Source: a bacterium (lineage in GTDB: Bacteria > Actinomycetota > Acidimicrobiia > Acidimicrobiales > Bin134). Taken from it: 36,890 nucleotides of DNA. The stretch is from NCBI GenBank assembly GCA_026709025.1, contig JAPOTT010000040.1, positions 23,019 to 59,908 on the forward strand. Direction: 5' to 3'. The notes under the pieces are model-generated. The model was not told the DNA's origin, did no database searches, and saw only the letters and a program-made list of their open reading frames with translations. Position 1 is the first letter of the stretch. Each line of letters opens with the position of its first letter. Position numbers and translations under genes: made by a program. Shown here piece by piece: positions 9,297 to 18,462 of the stretch.

Positions 9297-9317
9297 TGAG
9301 AATGAGTCTCATTCTTA
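9297..9317. promoter_or_regulatory. Fur-family (Zur/Fur-type) operator palindrome
   Basis: Positions 9299-9315 form a perfect 8-1-8 inverted repeat, AGAATGAG-T-CTCATTCT, with one more paired base (T9297/A9317) outside a mismatch. The core resembles Fur/Zur boxes (AATGA..TCATT). It lies 54 bases before the AztD-like lipoprotein ATG and about 94 bases before the divergent Rieske-FMN gene. The product of the plus-strand gene makes Zur the more likely regulator; Fur cannot be excluded. Confidence 0.75.
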
Positions 9318-9370
9318 TACAATGATCTCTTCCTAACAATCCCCTACACAGAAACACAGAAGGCCCCTCC

Positions 9371-10810
9371 ATGCTCCCAGCATCACCACAATCAGAATCA
9401 CCACGCCAGCTCAAAACCCAGCCCAAAGCACGCAGAACCAGCTGGAAAACGGCAATGGCAGCATTAGCAGTAATCATCATTGTGGCTGCTGGTTGCTCTG
9501 ATGACGAACCAGCAAGTTCCTCGGCCACCACAATCGAGGCCACAACCCAGAGCACGCAGAGCACCACCACGCCTGTTCCCACTGCTGCGATGGCCACATC
9601 AACCGCTACGCCACCAACCCCAGCAGCCACCACGCCAGCAGCAATCACAGAGCCTGAGGTACCAGAGGTAACAGGACGGCTGTTGGTAGGTGACGGAGAA
9701 GGCTCCATGATGTCGGTGATCGACATAAGCACTGGCACAGTTACCCAAGATGCCTTCGATCTAGGCTCACGACCCACCCGAATCTATGCCACCAAGAGTG
9801 GGCGCTTTGCTATGGCAGTAGCTACCGATGCCAACGATGCTCACGTGTTTGACGGTGGTGTCTACTTAGAGCCCCACGGCGATCACATGGATCTCATCAA
9901 ACAAAACGTTTCGCTCCTAGATATAGACCTCTCTGGTGAAAGACCGGTTCACCTTTATGTGGGCAACGATTGGTCGGGCTTGTTCTACGACGGCTCTGGT
10001 GATGTGGCCTTCCTTGCAGAAGAAGGGCTCAAAGGCGATGGCAGCAGCTATATGCCTGCACTGATTAACGTGGGTTCCCATCATGGTGCCGTAGTGCCCT
10101 TAGACAACAACCTATTTGCTGTTTCCTATCGCCACCCCGATTACGAATCAGATCCAGAGCAGTATGTGTTGCCTATTGGAGCAGAGATTGTGAACGTAGA
10201 AGGTGAAACACTGCATCAAGAATTAGGTTGCGACGGCTTACACGGCAACGCTGGCAACGGCACGGTAGCGGTGTTTGGATGCATCGGTGGGGTGATGTTT
10301 GTTGAGGCTCATGATGGCTCTAGCTTCCACGGCGGCTTTGTGTCTCCACCTGAAGGATCACCCGAAGAGTTCCGGTTGGGCACGGTTTGGGGCACCCCTG
10401 GGGTGGATCATTTCTTAGCTTCGGGTCGTGGTGTTGGCCTTTGGGTTGTGTATCCCGAAGATGGCACAATGGAGTTGTTGATTCCCGATGTGGAGGGCCG
10501 CTCAGCAGTTGATGTGAAGTTCAGCCACGATGGCGAGAGCTTCTTGGTAATCATGGCTAATGGTGAACTGCGAAAGTACGATGCCCAAAGCCTCACTTTG
10601 TTGGCAGCTACTAGTGGCTACCTATCTGGCCCGGTTGCAGGTGGTTATTACGAACGCCCCGGCATGACAACTGCCCCCGGCGTGGTATTTGTAACCGATC
10701 CATCTGGCAACCAAGTACTCATGTTGGAAGACGAAGACCTCAACGTGGTGCAAAGCTGGGATGTGGACGGTTTGCCCACCAAGGTTGCCTTCGTAGGGCT
10801 CCTAAGCTAA
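9371..10810 (+). CDS. aztD: AztD-like zinc metallochaperone lipoprotein (beta-propeller)
   Basis: 479 residues. A signal peptide with a basic segment (KARRTSWK) and hydrophobic stretch ends in a lipobox (VAAGC, C42). It is followed by a Ser/Thr/Pro/Ala-rich linker to about residue 95, then a repeat domain with propeller character. AztD-like features are DGGVYLEPHGDHMD (H169, H172), GSHHGAV (H237, H238) and GCDGLHGNAGNG with C287, H291 and C304, where the two cysteines could form the family's disulfide. AztD passes zinc to the AztC binding protein of the AztABC importer; those genes are not in this window. The Fur/Zur-type box in its promoter supports a zinc-limitation role. Being a lipoprotein rather than a free periplasmic protein fits a one-membrane cell. 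A general YncE-like propeller is the alternative. Confidence 0.72.
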   Translation: MLPASPQSESPRQLKTQPKARRTSWKTAMAALAVIIIVAAGCSDDEPASSSATTIEATTQSTQSTTTPVPTAAMATSTATPPTPAATTPAAITEPEVPEVTGRLLVGDGEGSMMSVIDISTGTVTQDAFDLGSRPTRIYATKSGRFAMAVATDANDAHVFDGGVYLEPHGDHMDLIKQNVSLLDIDLSGERPVHLYVGNDWSGLFYDGSGDVAFLAEEGLKGDGSSYMPALINVGSHHGAVVPLDNNLFAVSYRHPDYESDPEQYVLPIGAEIVNVEGETLHQELGCDGLHGNAGNGTVAVFGCIGGVMFVEAHDGSSFHGGFVSPPEGSPEEFRLGTVWGTPGVDHFLASGRGVGLWVVYPEDGTMELLIPDVEGRSAVDVKFSHDGESFLVIMANGELRKYDAQSLTLLAATSGYLSGPVAGGYYERPGMTTAPGVVFVTDPSGNQVLMLEDEDLNVVQSWDVDGLPTKVAFVGLLS

Positions 10811-10824
10811 CTCCTAACGGTTAA

Positions 10825-10847
10825 CTCATAGCGCGAGAGCGCATGAG
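10825..10847 (+). terminator. Hairpin after the AztD-like gene, possible terminator
   Basis: CTCAT (10825-10829) pairs with ATGAG (10843-10847) and GCGC (10831-10834) with GCGC (10839-10842) around a GAGA loop, with one bulged A. It starts 14 bases after the stop codon. No T-run follows, so it is either a weak or factor-dependent terminator or an mRNA-stabilising hairpin. Confidence 0.35.
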
Positions 10848-10925
10848 GCCGCGCGCTTGAAGACAATGGGAAAGTTGGTATAACGCGAATACCCAGTTAT
10901 GTTGGCAATTTAAACTCAACAATCC

Positions 10926-11033
10926 ATGCAATACGGGCAACGAGCGGGCGAATACCTTGTGCAGGTGGAGTCGCCCATTCAGCTTGGATCACCATTGATC
11001 CGCTATTTCGAACTTGAGGGATTGGAAATCTGA
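10926..11033 (+). CDS. Possible 35-residue ORF before the unknown gene
   Basis: From the ATG at 10926 there is an open frame of 35 codons to TGA at 11031. The peptide (beginning MQYGQRAGEYLVQVES) reads like ordinary protein, with a plausible amphipathic composition, and ends 21 bases before the next ATG. There is no clear ribosome site and an in-frame TAA lies just upstream at 10911. It may be a small translated leader, a 3' remnant of a decayed gene, or chance. I do not recognise it. Confidence 0.25.
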   Translation: MQYGQRAGEYLVQVESPIQLGSPLIRYFELEGLEI

Positions 11034-11054
11034 ATATCTGATTAGGGTCTTTTG

Positions 11055-11537
11055 ATGAAAAAGTTGTTCGCAAAAATATTTCAGTTTGAAGAACCACAAA
11101 CATCCCACCCTGCATATCCTTTTGCTGAACTGACAGACCGTGAGGTTGAAGCGGTGGTTGAGGGACTCACTTTCCATCAATGCCGTCTTCTTGACAACGA
11201 TCCTTATTTGCATGGGATCAATCCAAATTACCTGCTGCAACTCACAGGTGAGCATCTGCCCCAGTTATCAAGTAAGTGGGTATGGCACGACATTGACATA
11301 CCGTTGGCAGACTGGCAGTCATCAGAAGGCAATATCAATGTAGATAATGCCTATAGGCTCCTCGCAGAGATTGCTTGCAGCATCGGCGCAACACCTGGAA
11401 TTGTGGAATTCAGAAGTGGCTACTGTCAGGCAAGCAAGTACGGTTTGCGGGTGACTTTCACTGCCACCAATCCAATCCCAACGGGTGGCCTGCTCCTGCT
11501 CTCCGTAGAATCCGTAGAAACGGGCGCAGCTAGCTAG
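11055..11537 (+). CDS. Hypothetical protein, 160 residues
   Basis: The frame runs from ATG 11055 (TTG 11052 is directly adjacent) to TAG 11535. The protein is soluble, with no signal peptide or membrane segment. It has a Phe-rich N-terminus (KKLFAKIFQFEE), an acidic middle with several Asp/Trp residues (KWVWHDIDIPLADW) and a C-terminal half with beta character (YGLRVTFTATNPIP). I do not recognise the family. The ORF covers the whole stretch between the AztD-like gene region and tRNA-Thr, and no strong ORF competes on the other strand. There is no ideal Shine-Dalgarno sequence ahead of the start, so the start is uncertain. It could be the immunity or accessory type of small protein common between operons, but nothing in it proves a function. 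Confidence 0.55.
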   Translation: MKKLFAKIFQFEEPQTSHPAYPFAELTDREVEAVVEGLTFHQCRLLDNDPYLHGINPNYLLQLTGEHLPQLSSKWVWHDIDIPLADWQSSEGNINVDNAYRLLAEIACSIGATPGIVEFRSGYCQASKYGLRVTFTATNPIPTGGLLLLSVESVETGAAS

Positions 11538-11642
11538 CCCCTGCCCCGCTTGAAGCAGGTTTGTCACCAATCCCTCTTCTAACCCCTGCGGTGGTTGGGC
11601 AGGCCAGCCCCCACCCACCACAAACGCGCCAGGGGGCCAAGA

Positions 11643-11714
11643 GCCCGAGACAGGAGTCGAACCTGCGACCTGCTGTTTACAAGACAGCTGCTCTGCCAAC
11701 TGAGCTACTCGGGC
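11643..11714 (-). tRNA. tRNA-Thr (anticodon TGT)
   Basis: On the minus strand the 72 bases fold into a complete cloverleaf: acceptor GCCCGAG/CTCGGGC, D arm GCTC...GAGC, anticodon stem GCTGT/ACAGC with loop CTTGTAA (anticodon TGT), variable loop AGGTC, and T arm GCAGG-TTCGACT-CCTGT. The 3' CCA is not encoded. I saw no duplicated 3' tRNA fragment elsewhere in the window, so there is no sign of an element integrated here. Confidence 0.96.
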
Positions 11715-11791
11715 ACCTCAGATAAGCATACGGGAAAGATTTAGCGTGAGGGTGCTTGAATAATGACTGCGGGTAGGTAACGCTTATAGAG

Positions 11792-12052
11792 ATGGCTCTA
11801 ACCAACCGAGATAAATTAATTTTAGATTTTGAGCGCACCTGGTGGCAGCAGACGGGTTCGAAGGAGGCGGCCATCCGCAAGCACTTGGAGCTGTCCACCA
11901 CCCGCTACTACCAAATACTAAGCGAGCTGCTAGAAGATGCTAACGCAATGGCGTATGACCCGCTGGTGGTGCGCCGCCTTCGTAAAATGCGCGATAATCG
12001 TAGACGCTCCAAATATGGTCAGTCCTCAGCAAGCTGGCAGCCGTCCCGATAG
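11792..12052 (+). CDS. DUF3263 domain protein
   Basis: The 86-residue protein (TNRDKLILDFERTWWQQ, then a helix-turn-helix-like segment KHLELSTTRYYQILSELL and a basic RRLRKMRDNRRR tail) matches the actinobacterial DUF3263 family, proteins of 70-110 residues with a helical, HTH-like fold. In actinobacteria it is typically followed by a LytR C-terminal-domain protein, as here, 34 bases downstream. Function is unknown; a small DNA-binding role is suggested by the basic tail. The frame is AT-rich only in its first codons and otherwise matches its neighbours. Confidence 0.85.
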   Translation: MALTNRDKLILDFERTWWQQTGSKEAAIRKHLELSTTRYYQILSELLEDANAMAYDPLVVRRLRKMRDNRRRSKYGQSSASWQPSR

Positions 12053-12086
12053 CGGGTGGAGATAAAAGATTGGAGTCCACACACCG

Positions 12087-12779
12087 ATGGATGTAAACCC
12101 ACCTCCCAGCACCAACCAAACAGCACTAAAGGGGGTCTTGATCGTCTTGGCCTTGATAGCAGCGGGTGCGTTTTTGTTGGCCCGCGGCCTAAATGATGAC
12201 AGCCCCCAAACCGCTACCACTGCGGCCACGCCCACGCCAGCGGCGACCCCTAGCGGGTCTACACAAGCGCCTGAAAACCCACAAGCCCCCGCAACAAATG
12301 GCGAAACCACCCCTGCTAACCCACCAACCACAGGGGAAACATCTCCGCCTCCGGTTGCACCTGCCACGCCTCCACCCGCGTCAGCAGGAGATGGTGACTC
12401 AAGCAACAGCACCGATGATGATCCAAACGCTTTGCTGGAATGTCGCGATCCATCTACCATTCAGGTGCTAGTTGCAAACGGCACCAACGTACAGGGTGCG
12501 GCAACACGACTAACCGGTGAGCTGAACGCTTCCAACTATGTCACCTTGCAACCCGCAAACACCCGAGACAACCAAATTGCATCTAGCTCGGCCTTTTATT
12601 ATCGAGCAGGTTACGAGGTGGATGCTAGGTGCATCGCTCAGGTAGCAGGAGTGAGTGCAGGCCCGTTCTTTGTGATGCCAGATCCACCCCCAGGTGCAAT
12701 CCCCAGAGATCGCTTAGGCAACGCGTTCGTGCTTGTGATCATTGGCTCAGATGCTCTAGCGCAGCGCCTCGGCGGCTAG
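12087..12779 (+). CDS. LytR C-terminal domain membrane-anchored protein
   Basis: 230 residues. One membrane helix at about 14-34 (GVLIVLALIAAGAFLLARGL) is followed by a long Pro/Thr/Ala linker (about 40-112) and a LytR_C domain (about 125-228) beginning IQVLVANGTNVQGAATRLTGEL. The topology is N-in with the domain outside, so it probably sits at the cell wall. The catalytic LCP phosphotransferase domain of full LytR-CpsA-Psr enzymes is absent; only the accessory C-terminal domain is present. It is paired with the DUF3263 gene upstream, a conserved actinobacterial arrangement. A role in cell-envelope polymer attachment or wall sensing is an inference. Confidence 0.85.
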   Translation: MDVNPPPSTNQTALKGVLIVLALIAAGAFLLARGLNDDSPQTATTAATPTPAATPSGSTQAPENPQAPATNGETTPANPPTTGETSPPPVAPATPPPASAGDGDSSNSTDDDPNALLECRDPSTIQVLVANGTNVQGAATRLTGELNASNYVTLQPANTRDNQIASSSAFYYRAGYEVDARCIAQVAGVSAGPFFVMPDPPPGAIPRDRLGNAFVLVIIGSDALAQRLGG

Positions 12780-12812
12780 CCTGCTGAACATCCTTTTTGT
12801 AACAGCGGTGGC

Positions 12813-13859
12813 ATGATGCATGTTGTTGCTGCACCCGACAAGTTTAGGGGAACCGCTACTGCTGCTCAGCTAGCAACCGCAGTGGTTGCGGCTGCCCAAC
12901 GAGCAGGTGCAACTGCAGAGGCCATGCCCATGGCTGATGGTGGAGAAGGCACCCTTGAGGTGTTTGGCGGGGCTAACCGTACAAACGTGGTAACCGGCCC
13001 GTTAGGTCACCCCGTTGAAGCAGCCTGGCGACTAGATCATGGCACTGCGGTAATTGAGATGTCTCAGGCTTCAGGGTTGTCGCAAGCTGGAGGGGCTAAG
13101 GGCAATAACCCCCTAGAAGCAACCACCTTTGGCACCGGCGAGCTAATCAACGCAGCCATTAGTCGAGGGGCTAACCGGATAATTGTGGGTGTGGGTGGCT
13201 CAGCTACCACAGATGGCGGTTTGGGCGCGCTAAAAGCCTTGTATCCCACGCAGCGGTTGCGGGGAATCCGTGTGGCAGTGGCTTGCGATGTGCGAACCCG
13301 CTTTGTGGATGCCGCAGAGGTTTTTGGCCCGCAAAAAGGAGCTAACCCCTCCCAAATAAAGATGCTGCATCGCAGGTTAGAACGCCTGCGCGATGTTTAC
13401 CTGAAAGATTACGGCACCGACGTAAGCAAACTTAAAGGAGCTGGAGCTGCGGGCGGCCTAGCAGGAGGGCTGGCGTGCATCGGTGCCGAACTGTGCAACG
13501 GATTTGAGTTGTTAGCCGACGAGGTAGACCTGTTTGGGCGCATTGAGCAGGCCGATTTGGTGGTAACCGGCGAAGGGTCTTTAGATGCTACGTCGCTTCA
13601 AGGCAAGGTTGTGGGCGGGATAGCCGAGATGGCAAAAGCAGCAGGCGTGCCGCTCCTCACGGTGGTAGGGCGCACCAGAAAAGATGCTGTAGAGCAATAT
13701 CAAAGCGAATACGGCAAACCAGATCAAGCAGATACCCCAGAATGCACACAACAGTACTATGGCGATTTGGTAAGCCTCAGCGAGCGATACGGCATGGTCA
13801 AGGCTAGGGCTGAAACCATAAATCTTGTCAGCCAAGTTGTTGCGGATTACATCGGGTAG
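12813..13859 (+). CDS. glxK: Glycerate kinase
   Basis: 348 residues, within the 350-400 range of the GlxK/GarK family that phosphorylates D-glycerate (to 2- or 3-phosphoglycerate), feeding it into glycolysis. Visible signatures are APDKFRGT at the N-terminus, MADGGEGTLEVF near 41-52, ATTFGTGELINAAI near 105-118, the glycine-rich VGVGGSATTDGGLGALKAL near 126-144, and VTGEGSLDATSLQGKV near 250-265. Two adjacent ATGs (12813, 12816) are possible starts. It lies 33 bases after the LytR_C gene and 12 bases before the MoaD-like gene, probably on one transcript. No glyoxylate or glycerate pathway partner is in view, so its source of glycerate is not shown. Confidence 0.93.
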   Translation: MMHVVAAPDKFRGTATAAQLATAVVAAAQRAGATAEAMPMADGGEGTLEVFGGANRTNVVTGPLGHPVEAAWRLDHGTAVIEMSQASGLSQAGGAKGNNPLEATTFGTGELINAAISRGANRIIVGVGGSATTDGGLGALKALYPTQRLRGIRVAVACDVRTRFVDAAEVFGPQKGANPSQIKMLHRRLERLRDVYLKDYGTDVSKLKGAGAAGGLAGGLACIGAELCNGFELLADEVDLFGRIEQADLVVTGEGSLDATSLQGKVVGGIAEMAKAAGVPLLTVVGRTRKDAVEQYQSEYGKPDQADTPECTQQYYGDLVSLSERYGMVKARAETINLVSQVVADYIG

Positions 13860-13871
13860 CATCATTGCGCT

Positions 13872-14147
13872 ATGAGCGTGACCGTGAGGATTCCAACCAC
13901 CCTTCGCCCCCTTGCTGCGGGCACCAGCGAGGTAACTGTGCCCGCAGGTACCGTGCAAGATGTGATCGGGGCACTAGATGCCATCCATCCTGGGTTCAAG
14001 AGTCGCCTAATTGACGATTCAGGTGGGCTACATCGCTATGTAAATGTGTTTGTAGACGACGATGATGTCCGCTTTGAGGAGGGCTTAGCTACCCCAGTAG
14101 CTGATGGCCAGGTGCTTTCGATAGTGCCTGCAGTAGCAGGGGGCTAA
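13872..14147 (+). CDS. MoaD/ThiS family sulfur-carrier-like protein
   Basis: 91 residues with a beta-grasp pattern: the first strand TVRIPTTLRPLAAG, then GTVQDVIGALDAIHPGF, a YVNVFVDDDDVRF segment with an acidic loop, and a C-terminal ...VPAVAGG. The terminal Gly-Gly is the site adenylated and thiocarboxylated in MoaD/ThiS/CysO proteins. It could serve molybdopterin synthase (MoaD), or cysteine synthesis in the style of actinobacterial CysO; the partner MoaE, CysM or activating enzyme is not in the window. The start ATG lies 12 bases after the glycerate kinase stop. It ends about 90 bases before the groL CIRCE element. Confidence 0.88.
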   Translation: MSVTVRIPTTLRPLAAGTSEVTVPAGTVQDVIGALDAIHPGFKSRLIDDSGGLHRYVNVFVDDDDVRFEEGLATPVADGQVLSIVPAVAGG

Positions 14148-14240
14148 CCCCTTCGCTACTAGCTGCACTAACCGGCTGTGGAGATTGCGGCCACGATTTC
14201 ATTCTCTTGGGTTGTCGTTTGTATAAAGCCTGGGTAACCT

Positions 14241-14267
14241 TTAGCAGTCTCATACCGAGAGTGCTAA
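14241..14267 (+). promoter_or_regulatory. CIRCE element (HrcA operator) of groL
   Basis: TTAGCAGTC (14241-14249), nine bases, GAGTGCTAA (14259-14267). This matches the consensus TTAGCACTC-N9-GAGTGCTAA with one mismatch in the left arm. A TATAAA hexamer at 14222-14227 is a suitable -10, which would place the element at the start of the transcript. HrcA repression released by heat is the expected control. Confidence 0.93.
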
Positions 14268-15938
<1,671 letters not shown>

Positions 15939-15991
15939 GCCATCATCTGGCCTGCGCTAGGGTGAGCGTGGTCTACCCACTGCGAGCCTAA

Positions 15992-17629
15992 ATGCGTCCA
16001 CTTCCTAAGCTCACCTCTGAGAATGAGTTCTATTGGACATCGGGTGCCGATGGAGTACTGCGTGTTCAGTATTGCGAAAGCTGCAACCGATACCTTCACC
16101 CTCCGCAGCCGGTATGTCCCGATGGGGGTGGCCAGCCGGTAATCCGTGAAGTGTCGGGCCGGGGTACGGTGGCGGGGGTTACCGTAAACCACCAGCAGTG
16201 GCTCCCCGATATGGAGCCTCCTTACGCCATCGGCCTTGTTGTTCTTGAAGAGGATCCTCGAGTGCGCCTCACCACCTTGATTGTGGATATAGAACCCGAA
16301 GAGGTGGTTGTGGGTTTGCCGGTACAGGTGCGCTTTGAGCAACACGATGATGTGTGGTTGCCGGTGTTTGCTCCCACAGGAGAGCCTGTTGTGGCTGATG
16401 CCGACTATCCCGAGCCTGCCATGGCCCCGGTACGAGCCATGGCTAGCGCGGAGAAGTTTGAGCACAAGGTTGCTATCACCGGTATTGGTATGTCTGAGGT
16501 GGGCCGTCGCCTCGGCCGCAATCCAATTACCTTAACCATGGAAGCTTGCAACCAAGCTGTGGCCGATGCTGGGCTCACCATGGACGACATCGACGGGCTG
16601 TCTACCTACCCAGGCGGTGGTGCCAGAGACAGTGGCCTATCTGAGGGAGGCATTTATCCTGTAGCTGAAGCACTTGGCATAGCGCCCACCTGGTTCTGCG
16701 GCACCCCAGAAACTGCGGGTCAAACCGGTTCTGTGGTAAACGCCATGATGGCTGTAGCTTCGGGGTTATGTCGTCATGTTTTGTGCTTTCGCACTGTTTG
16801 GGAAACCACCTCAATGCTGTGGGGCAACCGTGAGAACTCTGGCATTGCTGGTGGGGCTCGAGTATCGGGAGATATGGAGTGGCGGCTGCCTTACGGGGCG
16901 ATGTCTGCGGGTAACTGGATAGCACTGTTAGCTAGCAATTACTTCCACCGCTACGGAGCCACCCGGGAACAGCTGGGCTGGATACCCGTAATGCAACGGG
17001 CCGGTGCTGGCCTAAACCCCACAGCTGTGTATCGAGAGCCGATGAGCATAGAGGATTATCTCGGGGCTCGGATGATTACCACCCCCTTAGGGTTGTACGA
17101 CTGCGATGCGCCCTGCGATGGTGCTGTGGCCGTGGTGGTATCAGCCATAGATGCGGCCTCAGATATGCCCCATCGTCCGGTTTTGGTGGAGGCCGTGGGT
17201 ACACAGGTGCGGGAGCGAATATCTTGGGATAACAGCACGCTGGAGCATCTGCCGATGGTAAACGGCCCGGCTCACCATCTATGGAGCCGCACCGATTTGA
17301 AGCCCGCTGACGTGGATGTGGCTTTGTTGTACGACGGGTTCAGCTTTATAGCTTTGTGTTGGCTTGAGGCTTTGGGTTTTTGTGGCCGGGGCGAGGGTGC
17401 GGCCTTTGTGAATGGCGGCGAACGTATTGCGCTAAATGGCGAGTTGCCGCTTAATCCGCATGGTGGGCAGCTCTCGGCTGGGCGTCTACATGGTTATGGC
17501 TTTTTGCATGAGGCCGTGATGCAGCTACGCGGCCATGCAGGGGAGCGCCAAGTGAAAGACGCAGAGGTGGTGGTAACCTCTGCTGGTGGTGGTATTCCAG
17601 CTGGAGCCCTGCTGCTTACGAGGGGCTGA
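15992..17629 (+). CDS. DUF35 OB-fold - thiolase-like (SCPx/Ltp2-type) fusion protein
   Basis: 545 residues. The N-terminal part (about 1-145) is a DUF35 protein: a rubredoxin-like zinc knuckle (C28-x2-C31, then VCPDG, where the fourth expected Cys is missing) and an OB fold (GRGTVAGVTVNHQQW). After a short linker, about 155-545 is a thiolase-superfamily domain (ITGIGMSEVGRRLG, ACNQAVADAGLTMDDIDG, LLYDGFSF, NPHGGQLSAGRLHGYGF). The usual nucleophile segment (a Cys within CSSG) reads ETAGQTG, so the classical thiolase cysteine is absent. In steroid side-chain degradation, Ltp2-type thiolase-like aldolases need a separate DUF35 partner; here both are one chain. An acyl-CoA aldolase or retro-aldolase role is an inference. 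No other steroid genes are in the window. Confidence 0.85.
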   Translation: MRPLPKLTSENEFYWTSGADGVLRVQYCESCNRYLHPPQPVCPDGGGQPVIREVSGRGTVAGVTVNHQQWLPDMEPPYAIGLVVLEEDPRVRLTTLIVDIEPEEVVVGLPVQVRFEQHDDVWLPVFAPTGEPVVADADYPEPAMAPVRAMASAEKFEHKVAITGIGMSEVGRRLGRNPITLTMEACNQAVADAGLTMDDIDGLSTYPGGGARDSGLSEGGIYPVAEALGIAPTWFCGTPETAGQTGSVVNAMMAVASGLCRHVLCFRTVWETTSMLWGNRENSGIAGGARVSGDMEWRLPYGAMSAGNWIALLASNYFHRYGATREQLGWIPVMQRAGAGLNPTAVYREPMSIEDYLGARMITTPLGLYDCDAPCDGAVAVVVSAIDAASDMPHRPVLVEAVGTQVRERISWDNSTLEHLPMVNGPAHHLWSRTDLKPADVDVALLYDGFSFIALCWLEALGFCGRGEGAAFVNGGERIALNGELPLNPHGGQLSAGRLHGYGFLHEAVMQLRGHAGERQVKDAEVVVTSAGGGIPAGALLLTRG

Positions 17630-17723
17630 TGGGGCCTCCATTTAGCAGCTCACTGCGGTTGCTGCGCTTGGTGTTCATGGGTGCCCTCGGCAGCTGTGGG
17701 CGTTGCTAATAGGCTTAGCAGCA

Positions 17724-18437
17724 ATGACGACTCCACAAGCCCAACCGCACTCACACTCCACGGCTCAGCCGGTGGTGCCCTCAGTTGGTGTTGGCGTGGT
17801 CCACCTGTTTTGCAAGGTAGGGGAGTCAACCATCTCCGAGGCAGTTTGCAAAGCCGTGCAATCAGCTGAAGACGAAGGGGTGCAGGTTGTATCGGTTGCA
17901 GTGTTGGGTCATAAGGCCGACTTAGCCATTATGGGCCTGCACAAAGATTTGTGGCGCTTGCGAGATCTGCAAACCGGCCTGCGTAGAGCAGGATTAGATG
18001 TTGTGGATTCTTATGTGTCGCTCACCGAACTGTCGGAGTATGCGCAAGGTTTGCCTAACGAAACCAAACAGGCTCGGCTATATCCGCAGCTTCCTCCCGA
18101 TGGGAAGCTGGCTTGGTGCTTTTACCCGATGTCCAAACGTCGTAATCACAAGCAAAACTGGTATGAGCTGCCCTATGAGAAGCGCAAGGCGCTGATGTAT
18201 GAACACGGTGCTAGCGGTCGCAAGTTTGCTGGAAGGGTGGTGCAGCTAATTACCGGCTCTACGGGAGTGGATAACTATGAGTGGGGTGTAACCCTGTTCT
18301 GCACTCATCCTGACGACCTCAAAGAAGTGGTCTACACCATGCGTTACGACGAAGTGTCAGCCCGTTATGGCGAGTTCGGCCCTTTTTATACCGGCCTAGT
18401 AGCCCCCATTGGCACTATCTGCGCCCACATCCTCTAG
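17724..18437 (+). CDS. hemQ: Coproheme decarboxylase HemQ (chlorite-dismutase family)
   Basis: HemQ converts coproheme to heme b with peroxide, the last step of the coproporphyrin-dependent heme route of Actinobacteria and Firmicutes. From ATG 17724 the protein has 237 residues (a TTG at 17703 would add seven). Key residues are Y134 in FYPMSKRR and H161 in MYEHGASGRKF, 27 residues apart, the same spacing as the catalytic Tyr and proximal His of Firmicutes HemQ. Also present are ITGSTGVDNYEWGVTLF and MRYDEVSARYGEFGPFYTG. The His/Gln-rich first 20 residues are variable. No other heme genes are in view. It converges on the SLC13 gene with a 25-base gap. Confidence 0.95.
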   Translation: MTTPQAQPHSHSTAQPVVPSVGVGVVHLFCKVGESTISEAVCKAVQSAEDEGVQVVSVAVLGHKADLAIMGLHKDLWRLRDLQTGLRRAGLDVVDSYVSLTELSEYAQGLPNETKQARLYPQLPPDGKLAWCFYPMSKRRNHKQNWYELPYEKRKALMYEHGASGRKFAGRVVQLITGSTGVDNYEWGVTLFCTHPDDLKEVVYTMRYDEVSARYGEFGPFYTGLVAPIGTICAHIL

Positions 18438-18462
18438 AAAAGCTGAGTTAGCCTTAGCAGCC

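Noticed and set aside
9286-9777. 163-residue minus-strand ORF overlapping the Fur-type palindrome
   Set aside because: It is the antisense of the Thr/Ala-rich linker of the AztD-like lipoprotein and runs over its promoter; composition is Val/Ala low complexity.
11643-11714. tRNA-Thr as an integration site for a mobile element
   Set aside because: No second copy of the tRNA 3' end was seen and no integrase gene lies nearby.
18438-18462. Terminator between the convergent hemQ and SLC13 genes
   Set aside because: The 25 bases contain no convincing stem with a T-run on either strand.
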